DNA from: Tiliqua scincoides
Lineage: Eukaryota; Chordata; Lepidosauria; Squamata; Scincidae
Assembly (NCBI RefSeq): GCF_035046505.1
Contig: NC_089829.1
Span: forward strand, 33,027,460-33,091,459
DNA length: 64,000 nt
Direction: 5' to 3'
Shown here: in pieces, positions 9,445 through 21,821 of the stretch
Position numbering within the stretch: the first letter of the stretch is position 1
How the letters are laid out: each line of letters begins with the position of its first letter
Translations under genes and position numbers: made by a program
Notes under the pieces: model-generated
What the model saw: the letters and a program-made list of their open reading frames with translations, nothing else
Databases searched by the model: none
Told to the model about the DNA's origin: nothing

Positions 9445-10329
9445 TGGTGACCTGCAGAAGAGCTGCTGACCCAAGAACAAGGCCAGGTTTAGCAGAGGCT
9501 GGCATGGCAAACAGAGGTCTTGTGGGTCCCTCCAACCCCCCCCCCACCTTTCTTCCAATTGGCCTGAAATTGGGCCACTCTGGAGGCAGCTGCTGCCCAC
9601 CCCGGCTTCCAGTTGGCCCAAAACTGGGTCACTCTTGAAGCAGTTGGAGGTAATGTGTTAATGTCAGCACATCACTGCTAATCTATTTTCGGGTGTCGTG
9701 CTGGCACCTGGTGCCACACCTGACCTAGGCCACCACTGCTATAAGTGGGGACCCTGCAGTAGGAGGACCACAAAAGAAATATATGGGGCCCCTCAAGGAC
9801 CCTGTGGAATTGGGGCCCCCCACTTCCCAAGGCTGGCCCTGCCTGAAAACCACATGAGCTTCCAAGGGTGGGAAGAGTGTTCTATAAACTGACACAATGC
9901 ACACTTCTTCTAAGGCTCTCCCCACAGTATACAAACACTGTTGGGGGGGGGGGGGAGACCAGGCCCCAACTTAAAATGCACAAACGCACAAACGCACACA
10001 CACTATCACCCCAGCCTAATTTCAATATTTATGAAGTAGCTTCTGCCTATAATTACAATCAGGTCCAATTATCACCACCACCACCCAATTCATTAACTTC
10101 AGGAACTAAGCAGCTGATAAGTAAGAATGTTATTTATTCATTAAAATGCCAAACGCAGGTTTGCTCCTCCTGCCTTCAGAGCCATGGGCCGCTGCCAAGA
10201 ACAGGTGACAGCTGTAAGAAGCAGATCTTCTGAGACAAAGACAGGACAGGAAAATTAAAGGCTGCGTTAGAAAGGTGCATTGATAATAAGCACCCGTTTC
10301 TCTCCCATAAACATTGATCTCATATGCAG

Positions 10330-10460
10330 GCGAGACTCCATATCTGCAGGGGGTGTAGGGGCCATGGAGACAGTTTCCCATATACATAGTTTCCATATAT
10401 GTTCGAGGGGGCGTCCCTGGAATGGGTCCCTGGTGGATATGGGGGCACACCTGTACTTGA
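10330..10460. repeat. Short DNA-element-like block
   Basis: The edges ACTCCATATCTGCAGGGGGT and GTGGATATGGGGGCACACCT resemble the edge words of blocks at 19380-19760 and 61970-62185. The family is unnamed. Confidence 0.35.
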
Positions 10461-10544
10461 CTAGATGGGCATGGTAGAGCTCTTCTTATATTCCGCCTTC
10501 AGCCTGGCACTGTCCTCTAGAGGTTGCGCAAGTCCGAGGAGAGC

Positions 10545-10990
10545 GGAGTGGCTTCAAGCCAGTCCAAACTCCCCAGGAACGGGAGTTGGGATCTGGCATA
10601 GCTGCTGGATCCCAGTCCCAACTCCTGCTCCCTGCCCACCTACCCCAGGACCACCAACCACCTGCCCTCCCCCTGCTCAGGAACACCTCCCTCCCGCCTC
10701 CTCCCTGCCCACCCCAGAGCCTTGCGTCGGCCCAGATGGCTCGACGCAAGGCGCTCTTCCTCCATCGGCACAGGAGCTTCTGCCAGCCTCTGAAGGCCGG
10801 CATGCCTTTGCACACCAGCCTTGCCGACTCTCAAGGAAGGACTTGCGCCGGCCCATATGCAGCTCAGGATTGCGCTGTGTATCTCACAGTGGCTCACCAG
10901 ATGCCTCAGGGCAATGGGACACCTGTATCCTGTGGCCACTCCTTTGCATCTGGGATTCTGAGGCACCCTAACTTCTGAAACCAGGAAGTT
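10545..10990. repeat. GC-rich repeat shared with 57225-57790
   Basis: GGGATCTGGCATAGCTGCTG followed by C-rich DNA (CCCACCTACCCCAGGACCAC) and GCCTTGCGTCGGCCC here parallels GGGATATGGCATAACAGCTG, CTCCCCGAGACCACCC and CCCTGCATCAGCAGAG near 57460-57590. Open frames in this block (for example 168 aa on the plus strand) are a by-product of its GC content. Confidence 0.6.
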
Positions 10991-11093
10991 GTACATTCCC
11001 ATCTCAACCTGCAACCAGTGATGGACTTTTCCTCCATAAATCTGTCCAATCTCCTTTTAAAGGCATCTAGGTCAGATGCCACACCATACCCCT

Positions 11094-11583
<490 letters not shown>

Positions 11584-11635
<52 letters not shown>

Positions 11636-11636
11636 T
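11584..11636. repeat. (AAT)n tract after the 5S SINE
   Basis: A trinucleotide run of the same unit as the tract before the SINE. Either the SINE inserted into one AAT array, or the run is its own tail. Confidence 0.85.
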
Positions 11637-12510
11637 CCTGTGGCAATGAGTTCCACAGATCATTTACACACTGAGTAAAGAAATATTCCTTTTGTCTGTT
11701 CTAACTCTCCTGACACTCAATTTTGGTTCTTAGAATGTATTTTTTGTCAAGAGCTCAAAGTAGTTTACTAAAAATAAACAACAACAATCATGTGTGTTTA
11801 TGGAAAGAAGGTCTTCAGTGCCTAAAAGAATAGGACTGAAACCCTTTCTTTTTTTCTCATCTTAAAACTATTTCTCTGACTCTCGGAGATGAGATGTGAC
11901 ATGGGAGTGTTATAATTGGAATATGTGATGTCCTTTTCTTTTGAAAAAATTAGCCACTTTGAATCACTGCTGTTTAATTCCAGTCAGATCCATGATTTTT
12001 AGGACTATCCCCCACCCCCCCCACACACACTTTTTTTGTTGCAAATTAACTAACAAGGTAAATTGAACATTCAGATTCAATCTTGACTGGAGTTTGGCAG
12101 TGACACCGCCATGCAAATTGTTTATAACTGATGTTAATGGCTGCTCATTTGATGCAATGTGTCCAATGCTATTCAATTACTCCGGGGGGGGGGGCGGCTT
12201 CATTCTAATAGTCAATCTTTTCAATAATTGCAATGACTCTGCCTCCATCTGCCTTGTGCTGCAAATGCCTGAATGTAAAGTGCCTCTAAACCAGGAAACT
12301 GTTCAGCAGACATCTTTGCCACAAATGTGAACTGAAATGCAGCATCAGAGGGGTGGGAATCCAAAGTGGGCCTTTGAAAGAACGTTGGTTTCTCCCTTGC
12401 CAGTTTAACAGCTGCTGCCCCAAAGCATCGTACTCCTAACAAACCATGCGAGATGCAAAAGGCTGATAGGCAAAGCTTGCCAGCCAAAGGATATTCAGAA
12501 CACTGTAGAG

Positions 12511-13243
12511 CAATGCTTCCCAAGTGTGGGTCTCAATCCACTGGCAGGTCATGTGCCCAAGCACAGTGGGCCTCCAGCCTGTCCTTGTGCTGGTTTGGCT
12601 CCAAATAGGAGCCATTCCAGAAGCCCCATTACTTGCTGGAGCCTCTAGAGCAGGGGTGCTCAATAGGTGGATCGCGATCTACCGGTAGATCGCGAGGCAA
12701 AATGAGTAGATTGTGGAGCCCTGTCTCTCCAAACTGTTAATATGTCAGTTTCATCTAATGACTAGACGAAACTGACATATTTAGCTGACACTAAACTGAC
12801 ACTGAAACTGACACTTTAGCTGCTCTTCAGGCATGCAGCAACAAAACTGAGGAAACTGACTAGACTCCAGCAGGGGCTCCATACATTAAAGGGGGTGTCT
12901 GTCAGACGCTTCCTTCCCCCCTGGTAGATCTCCGGGCCTTGCTGGGTTTCAAAGTAGCTCTCGAGCCAAAAAAGTGTGAGCACCCCTGCTCTAGAGGTAT
13001 CTCCCGGCCCAGCGACCCACTCCATATGCCTCTGAAAGCTTGAAAATGGTCCTCAGAAGCCTCCATAAGCTATTTTCAGTTTTCTGAAGCCACTTTTCAT
13101 TTGCTTTTACAAACCTTTGATGGTTTATGGCGGCTTCTGAGGATGATTCTGAGGCCTGAAGAGGCCTGTAGCGAGGCCTCCAGCAACACCAGGAGCGTCA
13201 CAACCCACAGCAGAGGCTGTGCTGCAAAGTTTGGGAATCCCTG
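12511..13243. mobile_element. hAT element (outer) containing a second hAT
   Basis: The left end CAATGCTTCCCAAGTGTGGG and right end GTTTGGGAATCCCTG are inverted repeats. The flanks CTGTAGAG (12503-12510) and CTGTAGGG (13244-13251) are an 8-bp target duplication with one change. The interior is interrupted by the younger hAT at 12651-12988. There is no transposase. Confidence 0.8.
12651..12988. mobile_element. hAT MITE (inner), 338 bp
   Basis: The left end CAGGGGTGCTCA and right end TGAGCACCCCTG are perfect 12-bp inverted repeats. CTCTAGAG occurs on both sides (12643-12650 and 12989-12996), a perfect 8-bp target duplication. Near the left end, 12672-12695 is a perfect 24-bp palindrome rich in CG and GATC. 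A second palindromic word, GTCAGTTTCATCTA / TAGACGAAACTGAC, lies near 12744-12778. No coding capacity. Confidence 0.92.
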
Positions 13244-13249
13244 CTGTAG

Positions 13250-14410
13250 GGAATTCTTGACCTGCAAGGTCAAACAGAGCATCTCTCCCCCCTTCCCTAA
13301 TCTGGCCCATTCTGCTCTTTTCTGAGGTATGCAAATGGAGAAGTGAGAAAACCCATAATTTCCTTGCTTGAAGCAAATAAAGTTCTCACCGGGCAGACCT
13401 CTTTCCCTTCTCCCATTTTTTCCACTGATCTTTCCTCCATTGTCATCTTTTGCTTCACGGTCTTCTCCACCCGGCCCATCCATGAGGCCAACTGAAGCAG
13501 TCGCCTCAGGCAGCAGACTGCTGTGGGGTGCCCATTTCTGTCCGCCTACACTGCACCTCTTTCTCCTTTCATTCCCTGGATTGGAAAAAGAAGAGGAGAG
13601 GAAGAGTAAACATGGCGGGCTGGAGAGGGCCAATCTAGAACATTGGACAGCGAGAGAGCAGAGGCTGAAGGAACAATGGGCAAGGGGGACAACTTTGGCA
13701 TGCCACCTTGGGCATCAGGAGGTCTTGGGTTGGCCCTGCTGCTGCTGCTGTGGTATTCTCTCACGCCCATTATTTTGCAATACCTATTGTACAAGCGAGG
13801 CCAGTTTCCTCTCATTTGTTGGAGCCATTCTGACATTTGCACCTAGGCCTTTAGCAGCCTTTGCAGGCAGAAAGTCATGCCTCTTGACCCCTATTTTCAC
13901 TCTTGCCCTCCTGATACCTGTCACCTGCTCCTGGATGGCACATTTAGTTCTGTCACTGCCGCTGGTGCACAGGGTTCAGGAGTTGACTTAGAGGCAGCAG
14001 CGGACCTCCCATTAGAAGAACGGGGCATGTGCCCCTGGCGCGGAACTTGTGCGCCTCCAGGATTGCATGGGAAGCCTTAATTGAGGCTCCCAACACAGTC
14101 GTAAACTGCGCTTCCGGAAATCTGGAAGCCTCAGGTGGCTTCTTCCGTTGGGGATGGAGCTGTACGAGGCTCCGTGTCAGTCCAGGTGAGTGGGCGGGGC
14201 GGCTTCATGGCGTTTTCCTCCAGGACACCTTGAGGGGAGGTCAATCACTGCTTAGAGGTGAAAATAGCTGTTGTACAAGCTGGCCTGTGGCTGACCTGTT
14301 ATGCCACCTCTGGTTCCACAGGTACTGAGAGCTTTCCTCTTTCTCTTTGCACTGCTTGAGTTCCAGTTTCTCTTGTTACTGGACAGTGATCCTCTCTCTA
14401 GGAATGTAGA
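13250..14410. other. Non-coding DNA with overlapping chance frames
   Basis: Open frames up to 207 codons occur here on both strands, but none carries a known domain. The plus-strand frame includes simple CTG runs near 13738-13750. The text around 13480-13750 and 13990-14060 looks like old GC-rich repeat. I find no supportable gene. Confidence 0.4.
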
Positions 14411-14411
14411 C

Positions 14412-14530
14412 TTTGGGCCCAATCTTATCCAACGTTCCAGCACCAGTGCAGCCACAATGCACACCCAAAGTAAGGGAATAAATGTTCCTTTACCTTGAAG
14501 AGGCCTCTGTGATTGCCTCCCCACCACAGG
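14412..14530. repeat. Palindromic MITE, CCCAATCCTATCC family (partial)
   Basis: It begins GGGCCCAATCTTATCCAACG, continues with TGTTCCTTTACCTTGAAGAG and CTCCCCACCACAGGATG, and lacks the second arm seen in full copies. Confidence 0.65.
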
Positions 14531-15244
14531 ATGTATTGACCCACCTCCTTATTTTCCTGTTTTGTTTTGCTTTCAAAAAGGAATGAAAGGAAAAAAGACA
14601 AACAATTCATGGAATATTTCCTTTAAAACCCTCAAGGTTCACAGTACTGAGACAGCAACAACTGGAGAGGAAGGGGGACATTAAACTGTTTGCGGAGAGC
14701 AATGTTCCCGGATACAAACGACTGGGCACCGCGGCAGCAGAAATGGAATTAAGCCAGAGCCAAAATGTTTCCATTAAGAAGCAGCTTCATTTTGCCTTAT
14801 TTATACAGCTCGATGGCCTACCCTCGGGGAGTGTAACAGCTTTCCCAAACACATTGCTTACTGAATCTCTTTGCAGTTTTTGTTTTATCTGTTTGTTTGT
14901 TTTTTCCATTTGTTTTACCATTCAGCATTCCACTGAAAAGGTCACTAGGCACGAGGCACAAGAATCACAATGGGTACCAATATTGCACAAGGCACAATCA
15001 TCAGGAGAATGGAAAGGTTAGCCTCTTTAAGTGGGGGAGGCATCAGAAATGCATTCAGTATTTCAGGAGAGGTCATTTCAATGCCTTTTTGTGCGAACAA
15101 GAGTGGATGTAGAGCTGCTGTTTGTGCAAAGGCTAAGAACCTGAGGTGTGAATCACAACGTTCTCAGTCCACGTCTTACCTGTGCCATGACCTCACTGGA
15201 TGGTCTTACTCTCAGTCACTTACTCTCAGTCACACCTATCTGCA

Positions 15245-15455
15245 ATATTTATTTATTTTTCACATTTTTATACTGCCCTTCCGCCAAAGAGCTCAGGGCG
15301 GTGTACATCGTTCCCTGCTTTTGTCCTCACAACAACCCTGAAGGGTAGGTGAGGCTGAGAGATGGTGACTGTCCCAAGGTCACCCATGGCTGAGCAGAGA
15401 TTTGGTTCTTCCAGGTCTGTGTCCAACACCAGAACCGCTACACCATCACTTACCC
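15245..15455 (-). mobile_element. Sauria-type tRNA SINE, minus strand
   Basis: On the plus strand it starts with the A/T-rich tail and TTTTTATACTGCCCTTCCGC, then GAGCTCAGGGCGGTGTACAT, CACAACAACCCTGAAGGGTA and CCCAAGGTCACCCATGGCTG. The tRNA-like head lies near 15395-15450. Its sister, in plus orientation, is at 49245-49465. Confidence 0.8.
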
Positions 15456-15584
15456 TATTTAGTTGTTGCAATTATAAACATCAAGATGATGCCTATGAAA
15501 CAAGTTGTTCCTGCACAGACAAAAACACTAAGCCTGTGCTATCAGGGATATGTCAGAAACAGGCAAGTTTGGCAACTCCAGCCA

Positions 15585-15850
15585 GTGGCATAGCTAAGGG
15601 GTGACCATGGAGTCCATTGGACACCATGCCTTGAGGGTGCCTTTTTGGTGAGGAGGTGACAAGGGGAGGCATGTTTTTTGGTGAAAACCAGAAGTGCCTT
15701 TTTAAGGCCTCCAGAAGGCCTTCTGAGGCCTGGGGGGGGGGGGGCGTGGCGGCAGCACAAGGGGTGTTAAAACCATATGGGGCCTGATGCTTTAGCTTCA
15801 GGAACCTCCAGCTTCCTGTTTCCAATAGAGGCCAAGCAGACGTCTCTGGG
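15585..15850. repeat. DNA-element-like block, CAGTGGCATAGCTA end
   Basis: CAGTGGCATAGCTAAGGGGT is the typical left edge of a lizard hAT-like family; compare CAGTAGCGTCACTAGG at 32535. A clear right edge was not found. A G12 run lies at 15731-15742. Confidence 0.4.
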
Positions 15851-15859
15851 GAGCCCACT

Positions 15860-17600
15860 TTAAGATAGTAGCTCTCAGAACTGCCACTTCCCCTTGTGAC
15901 TGATATTCACTGCTGTTCAGTACCTGGTTTTCAGTGGTGTGCTATCTCTGAAAGTGGAGGTTTCACTTGGCAGTCCTGGCTAATAGCAGTCAATCGACCT
16001 ATTCTTCCAAAAAAAAAACAAAAAAAAACTCCTTCTATTTTTCCACTTCCCTGCAATTTCAGGGAGGATTTCTTTGCCTCTCCAAGGTGGTTGGCACTGG
16101 GCCTGAACTTCTCCAACTGAAAGATTCTCCCACCGGTGACCATTTTTTAAAAGCCTCTCCATCTTTGTAAGCGTTTTGTATTATGCTAAAAGAGAAAAAA
16201 AAATGAGTGTGGCGGAACGTAAAGCCAAGAGGTTTAGTAACAGAGCCTCCTGCTATTATCCTTACATAACATCTCTTCTCCCATTTGTAGGCACAATTAA
16301 TTTAATGTTGCAAAGAGCATAACAGCCTTCTTGCAATCAGCACCATCAAGGCAGGCAGTTATCTCAGTGACCCCTGCTGACTTGATGAATATTGAAATGT
16401 CTCTTCCCTAAGGTCCCTAAGTTCACACATATCTTCCACAAAGTTCCTGGGAATGAATCCAAGCAAACAGGGTTGGAAGGAAAAGGGCACCTACCGGGTG
16501 CCAGTTTTTTCTTTGCTCTTCATTGTAGGATGATAATTACTGGGTGTCAGACAGTGCCTGCACAGCTTTTTCTTCATTTGGGGAACCGAACAGTCAACTC
16601 TTCCACTTTGCCCTGTGATGAGCAGGGTGAGAATTGTTTGCAGGCTAGGTAAGAATAGGGGTAACTGATCCGGAGCAGATTAAATCCTGGTGTAGGATAC
16701 AGTAACTGGGAGCAGGTTTCAGAAAGTCAGCAGCTGCAAGACCTGAGAGAGCTTCAAGGGCAAGAGAAGCTCACCAGCTAAATACCCAAACTGTAGACAC
16801 CTGTGACCAACTTGTTTTAATTTCCAGGGTACAGTTCAGCAAGGGGGCAATACATTGTCTGGGGGGGGGCAGCACTGCCTGGAGTGATGATCTCCCAGCA
16901 TCACGCAACATCATAGCATCAAGCAATGCTGTGATGTCACTTCTGGGTTCAGTGGAGGGTGGCGGCAGCTTTACAATGTGGCTGCTGCCCCCCTCCCATT
17001 CCTTCTACAATAGTTTCCTGGCCAACTTTCAGTCTTGGCTGAGCTGCTACAGGCCCCCAAGCACAGCATTGTGCTCAGACGATTACTGCGACTTGGCAGA
17101 AGACAAAAGCTGAGCAGGAAGCTGCTGCTCAGTGGCGCCCCCTTTCAAGTGGTGCCCAGGGCACGTACACCTGCCATACCCTAGATATGCCTCTGTTGGA
17201 GGGGTGCTTGTGCACCTTCAACCCCCTCTGACACTGTCCTGGGTTGAAGAAGGTAGGAGAACCACCCTCCTCCTGGATTTTCAAACGCTTGCAAGTGTGA
17301 TTTGTTGAGACCTCCCCCCCCCCCCCCGCTTTTTATGGCTCTGTTTTTATTACCATGGCTGCCATCATCCATGCAGCCAGCGGGCTCAGCTGCAAAGTGT
17401 CCTCTTCAGTTCATAGTCACCAGAGAGAACAAGGGGTTCACGCAAGGCTGCTCTCTGCTGTCTGGCACTCCGAGGGAATGCACTGCACAGCTTGAGCCCA
17501 AATGCCTCGGTGTAGCCACATTTAATGGAGTGCGAAAGCAAAAGCAATGTCAAAACAGAGATCCCAGAAGCACGTTTTTTAAAGGGACCCAAACAGAGAG
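15860..17600. other. No gene recognised
   Basis: Mostly anonymous DNA with homopolymer runs (A near 16010-16030, G near 16861, C15 near 17313-17327). A hAT-like edge, AGTGGCGCCCCCTTTCAAGT, occurs near 17133. No supportable coding region. Confidence 0.4.
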
Positions 17601-17607
17601 CAACATA

Positions 17608-17695
17608 AGCTGCAATCCCGCACAAGCATTCCTGGGAAGAAGCTCCTTTCAATACCATGAGACTCACTTCTGAGTAAACATGCATAAGATTGTAG
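17608..17695. repeat. ~85-bp palindromic repeat, GCAATCC...GCATAAGATTG family
   Basis: It starts CTGCAATCCCGCACAAGCAT and ends TTCTGAGTAAACATGCATAA followed by GATTG. It is the same family as 25083, 41088, 47708 and 57123. Confidence 0.6.
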
Positions 17696-18464
17696 TGTTA
17701 TATATCAGATGTGACAATTCACATTTCCCAAAGGGATTAAGCCTCCAGAGAACAGCGAGGCTAGTTCGAAAGATAGGTGAAACTTCCCATTTCCATTCTT
17801 CCCCATTTGCATGGTTTCTGCTCTCTTTTGCTGGTGTGAAGGAGGTGTTCAGGGCCATATCTTCCATGGTGAATTTTGGCAAGAGACAAATTTGGAAATA
17901 TCCCTAAAAGAGGCCTGGAAGCACCAAGACAGGGTCCTCTAGAGTAGGGGAGGAGAGACAGGCTTCTGGGATCTATTCTGTTTTGTTAATAGAATCCCAA
18001 GGTCTACCAACTGGACCTAGGTGCAAAATAATGACTCAGCAGGCTATGTACTTAGAATTAAAGAAGAGGGTGCCTCTGGGAAGCTGCTCAACACAGACAT
18101 TTGCTTCAGAACCAGACCTGAGCCTACAGTTCCAAAACTTCATTCCTTTTTTTCCACCAAGCTTTCTCTATTTCAGCTGCCTTGGAGGGGAGGATAGGGA
18201 AAGAGAACGGAAGAGGCAGTGGAAAGCTTTTGTTGTTGTTGCAGGTATTGAACCACTTGAAGGCACAAACTGACAAACAGGAAGTAGATCAGGAGCTACT
18301 GGTAGATCTCTGGGTGATTTGATTAATTGAGATCCAGGAAAGAGGGCCTCTTGTGTGCCCACTGCCTCCTGCAGTTTGATTGGCAACTTCTCATGAGATG
18401 GCCTTCTTGGTCATCCCCACATTGTGAAATTCCCTGTCCTCTGCTGTGCATCTGACTTCCTCTT

Positions 18465-18805
18465 CCAGGTATTTATATACCGCCTTTCTTGGTCGTCGGA
18501 TTTCTCCTCAGACTTTATTCAAGGTGGTTTACATAGGCAGGCAATTTAAATCCCCGTAGGGATTTTTACAATTGAAAGAAGGTTCTATCTTTTAAGAAAC
18601 ACAAAATTTCAGATGTTTCTTTCTGATCTGGTTTCACATTCTGGCCTCCATCCTCCCACACTCAGAGCAGATGGAATAACTCGGCTCAGCTTGTCAGCGG
18701 CTTCAAGGTCGCATGGTGCCGGTGGCCTCGAACTGGCGACCTGTGGATGTTATCTTCAGGCAAACGGAGGCTCTACCCTCTAGACCAGACCTCCTACCCA
18801 GATGT
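18465..18805 (-). mobile_element. tRNA-derived SINE with intact-looking promoter boxes
   Basis: On the minus strand the head reads GGTCTGGTCTAGAGGGTAGA, then GCCTCCGTTTGCCTGAAG. This includes an A-box-like word and GTTCGAGGCC (plus 18724-18733), a textbook B box. The body runs to ...ACCGCCTTTCTTGGTCGTCG read from the plus side, and GTATTTATATACC marks the tail end near 18470. About 340 bp, full-length by appearance. Confidence 0.75.
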
Positions 18806-19007
18806 TCTGTTGCTTATGCCATTGGGTTTGTTTTCATGTGTGCTGTTGGTTTTTTATGATGTAATGTATTGGGTTGTTTTTATCATATTGTAAGCTACTT
18901 TGGGATGGGTTCCTAGTGGAAGAAAGATTGTTTAGATCTATTGTAATCAATCAATCAATCAGTTAATAATAGTTCAATCACGTGTGTCACTCCCTTCTCC
19001 CCTTTTC

Positions 19008-19272
19008 ATAGAATCACAGAATCAAAGAGTTGACCTACAAGGTCATCTAGTCCAACCCCCTGCCTATAGCAAGAAATCCCCCTACAGCATCTCCAGCAGG
19101 TGCTTTTTGAGCCTCAGCTTGAAGATCTCCAGTGAGAGAGGATCCACCACCGCCCTCAGCAATCTGTTCCACTGCCAAACCACCCTTACTGTCCAGAATT
19201 TCTTCCTGATGTCCAGCCGGAATCTCCTTTCTTTGTTTCTCTCTTGTGTCAAAATCTAGATTGGTAACCTCT
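19008..19272 (-). mobile_element. CR1 3' fragment, minus strand
   Basis: The plus strand reads CATAGAATCACAGAATCAAA ... AAGGTCATCTAGTCCAACCC, the reverse of the classic amniote CR1 3' end (GGTTGGACTAGATGACCTT). The upstream part continues through a region matching the CR1 end (TTCTGGACAGTAAGGGTGGT on the minus strand). Confidence 0.85.
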
Positions 19273-19971
19273 TGGGGCAAGGATCTCTCTTTCCATCCAT
19301 TTCATTGAAGGGGTGTTATAGATGCTGCTCGTATTTATAAATAACAGTAATAATGTGGCAAGGGTTTCCGAGTACTGACTCTAGGTGGGACCTCTTTATC
19401 TGCAGATTCTGGACCCATGATTTTACCTCATTGCAGGTCCCAAACCTTTGGCTCTGCCCCACCTGTTTTCCTCCAATCATGACTGGAGCTGTGCTCTGGT
19501 TGTGTTTGGAGACCCTTTTGAGGACCAGGGAGGCTGTGCATGGCCTCCCTGACCCTCAGGAGCCTTTCTGAGCCTCCAGAAGGCCTCCTGAGGGTCAGGG
19601 AGGCTGCGCATGGTCTCCCCAGCCCTCAGAAAGGCTCTGAACACAACTGAAGCACAGCCGGTTGAGATCGCAGGATAGATGCTGCAATCCACAGGTTTCG
19701 GTATCCATGAGAAGTCCTGGAACGAATTCCCCGTGGATATCAAGGCACCATCTGTACTGATAGTTTAGCAAGTAAAACAAAGTTTTTGTTTTTAAGTCAC
19801 TTCTCAGACCTGACTGGAGACCTAATATAAACCTGTCATACTTAAGCAGACTAATGATATGCCTCAATAAATTGGTTAATTCTTTAAGGTGTGTGTGTAC
19901 ACAAATTTGTGTTCATGCATGTGTGTGTGTGTATGTGTGTGTGTTTTCATGATGCACCAGACTACGGGTCA

Positions 19972-20150
19972 AATCCTATCCAACTTTCCAGTTCCAGGGT
20001 AGCCACTATGCAGCTTTGTGGGAAGGGAACACATGTTCTTCCCATACCTTAAGAAAGCCTCAGTGACTACCTTTCCACAACACATTGCAGCACACACCCC
20101 ACTGGCACAACTGCATCAGCTCTGGAAAACTGGATAGGATTGGGCCCCAA
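19972..20150. repeat. Palindromic MITE, CCCAATCCTATCC family
   Basis: It starts GTCAAATCCTATCCAACTTT and ends AAAACTGGATAGGATTGGGC, with centre TTCCCATACCTTAAGAAAGC. Two complete arms are visible. Confidence 0.75.
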
Positions 20151-21090
20151 CACAGCTTCCACTTTGGAATTTCTCACATATATTCAGCTGCCTCTTGTTG
20201 CCACTTTGATTCCCTTTTAATTGTCCATCTTGTAAGATTTACTGATCTTACAAAAACTCCCCTGAATAAATATTGTGGACAAATTGATTTATATTTTACC
20301 AAGCTTATTCAAAAAAGGGGAAAAAAAGGCTCCCTCCCATCCTATATTGAGTGGCGTAATGAGCACCTCGCCCTATTTATCATGAAGCCCACAACAGCTG
20401 TTCCACCATTTCTCATTGCATTTCCTAATGGTAGGTTATTTAATTTTATTGCATTTATATTATGGCCTGTCTTTGCATTTTCCATTTATAACAGAAAATT
20501 ATACTCTTAGGCATCGCTGGTTAAGATAAATGTTGTTCTTTTAGAAAGAATTCCAGGATAAATGACCCAGTGAGGGTCTCGGAACTCTTTAGGGGAGGAA
20601 TGAGAAACCATTCTTTTTGCATCTATCAGGCAATTTGAACTACCGGCACTTGTGTTATTTTAGAATTGAGACAATAGCCTTCCTAATCTACAGCATCTTA
20701 TTATTATTAAGAAATTTCCGTCTCGCCTTTCTCCTTTGAGAGACCCAGCATGGATAACAACCTAATAAAAATAAGTGAATGTAAACCAGCATAACTAACA
20801 GCAATGGCAATTAAAACAAACCAATCAGCATAAGCAAAAAACAACAACAAAACGTCAGCGGTCAAAGATCATATAAACACAGAAAAGAGTCAGGTCAGAT
20901 GAAACATTTGCAAGCAGGGACCAGATGCACACTAGAGGGCACGGAATTCTCCATCTCTGGGCCCACTCTTGAGAAAACCCCTTTGCATAGTACAACCAAA
21001 CTTCAGAAGGTGCTGCAAAAATACCTCCCTCCCACATCTTTCCCAGATGGGGAAAATCATATGAATGAAGTGGGATCTTCAAACATCTTG
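20151..21090. other. No gene recognised
   Basis: A 141-codon plus-strand frame (20085-20510) has no recognisable domain and starts inside the preceding MITE. Around 20700-20850 the text TTATTATTATTAAGAAATTT ... CTAATAAAAATAAG resembles an old L2-like element. Nothing else supportable. Confidence 0.4.
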
Positions 21091-21099
21091 ACCCTAAAC

Positions 21100-21813
21100 T
21101 AGTAGTTCTCAAACCTTTTAGCACTGAGACCCACTTTTTAGAATGCCAATCTGTTGGGAGCCATCAGAACTGATGTCATTAACCTGGAAGTGATGTCATA
21201 GCCGGAAGCAACACCATCAAGCAGGAAAACTTTAACACCCACTTTTGACAAAATCTAATTAATTAATTAATTAATTAATTAAGGGTGCAGTCCTAACCAA
21301 CTTTCTAGCACTGGCATAGCTGCGCCAGTGGGGCATGTGCTGCATCCTACAGTTGGGGTGGGGGGGGCAGTCATGGAGGCCTCCTCAAGGTAAGGCAATG
21401 TGTGTTCCCTTACCTTGGAGTTGCATTGCCCTTACGTCAGTGCTGGAAAGTTGGTAAGGATTTCGGCCTAAGTGAATTAAAAGTTTACAATAAGTATAAG
21501 TTTTTAAAAAATTAAAATAAAGAAGAACCCTCTTAACTCTCCCAAGAAGTGACTGATTTGTTTAAAAAAAATTCCTCAAACATCCCAAAGGCTGAAATCC
21601 TATCCACACTTACCCGGGAGTAGCCCCATTGATTATCATTGTCAAAACATATACATAGGAGCCTGTTAAAAGTATAGATCTGTAACAGTTCCCCCAATGC
21701 AGTCACATACCATGGTAGCATCATGACTAATATATTAAAAATGAATGGGGACCCACCTGAAATTGACTTGTGACCCACCTAGTGGGTTCCAACCCACAGT
21801 TTGAGAAAGGCTA
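21100..21813 (-). mobile_element. hAT element with internal MITE, minus strand
   Basis: The edge AGTAGTTCTCAAACCTTTTA and ...CACAGTTTGAGAAAGGCTA are the reversed ends of the family at 1758-5981. The flanks CCCTAAAC (21092-21099) and CCCTAAGC (21814-21821) form an 8-bp target duplication with one change. A (TTAA)n run (21258-21284) and a palindromic MITE (21285-21470) interrupt it. Confidence 0.85.
21285..21470. repeat. Palindromic MITE, CCCAATCCTATCC family, inside hAT
   Basis: AGGGTGCAGTCCTAACCAAC at one end and GTTGGTAAGGATTTCGGCC at the other form the inverted arms. GCACTGGCATAGCTGCGCCA lies in the left arm. Confidence 0.7.
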
Positions 21814-21821
21814 CCCTAAGC

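Noticed and set aside
13368-13991. 207-codon plus-strand open frame
   Set aside because: Low-complexity, mixed composition with a CTG run, no domain, and similar-length frames on the other strand.
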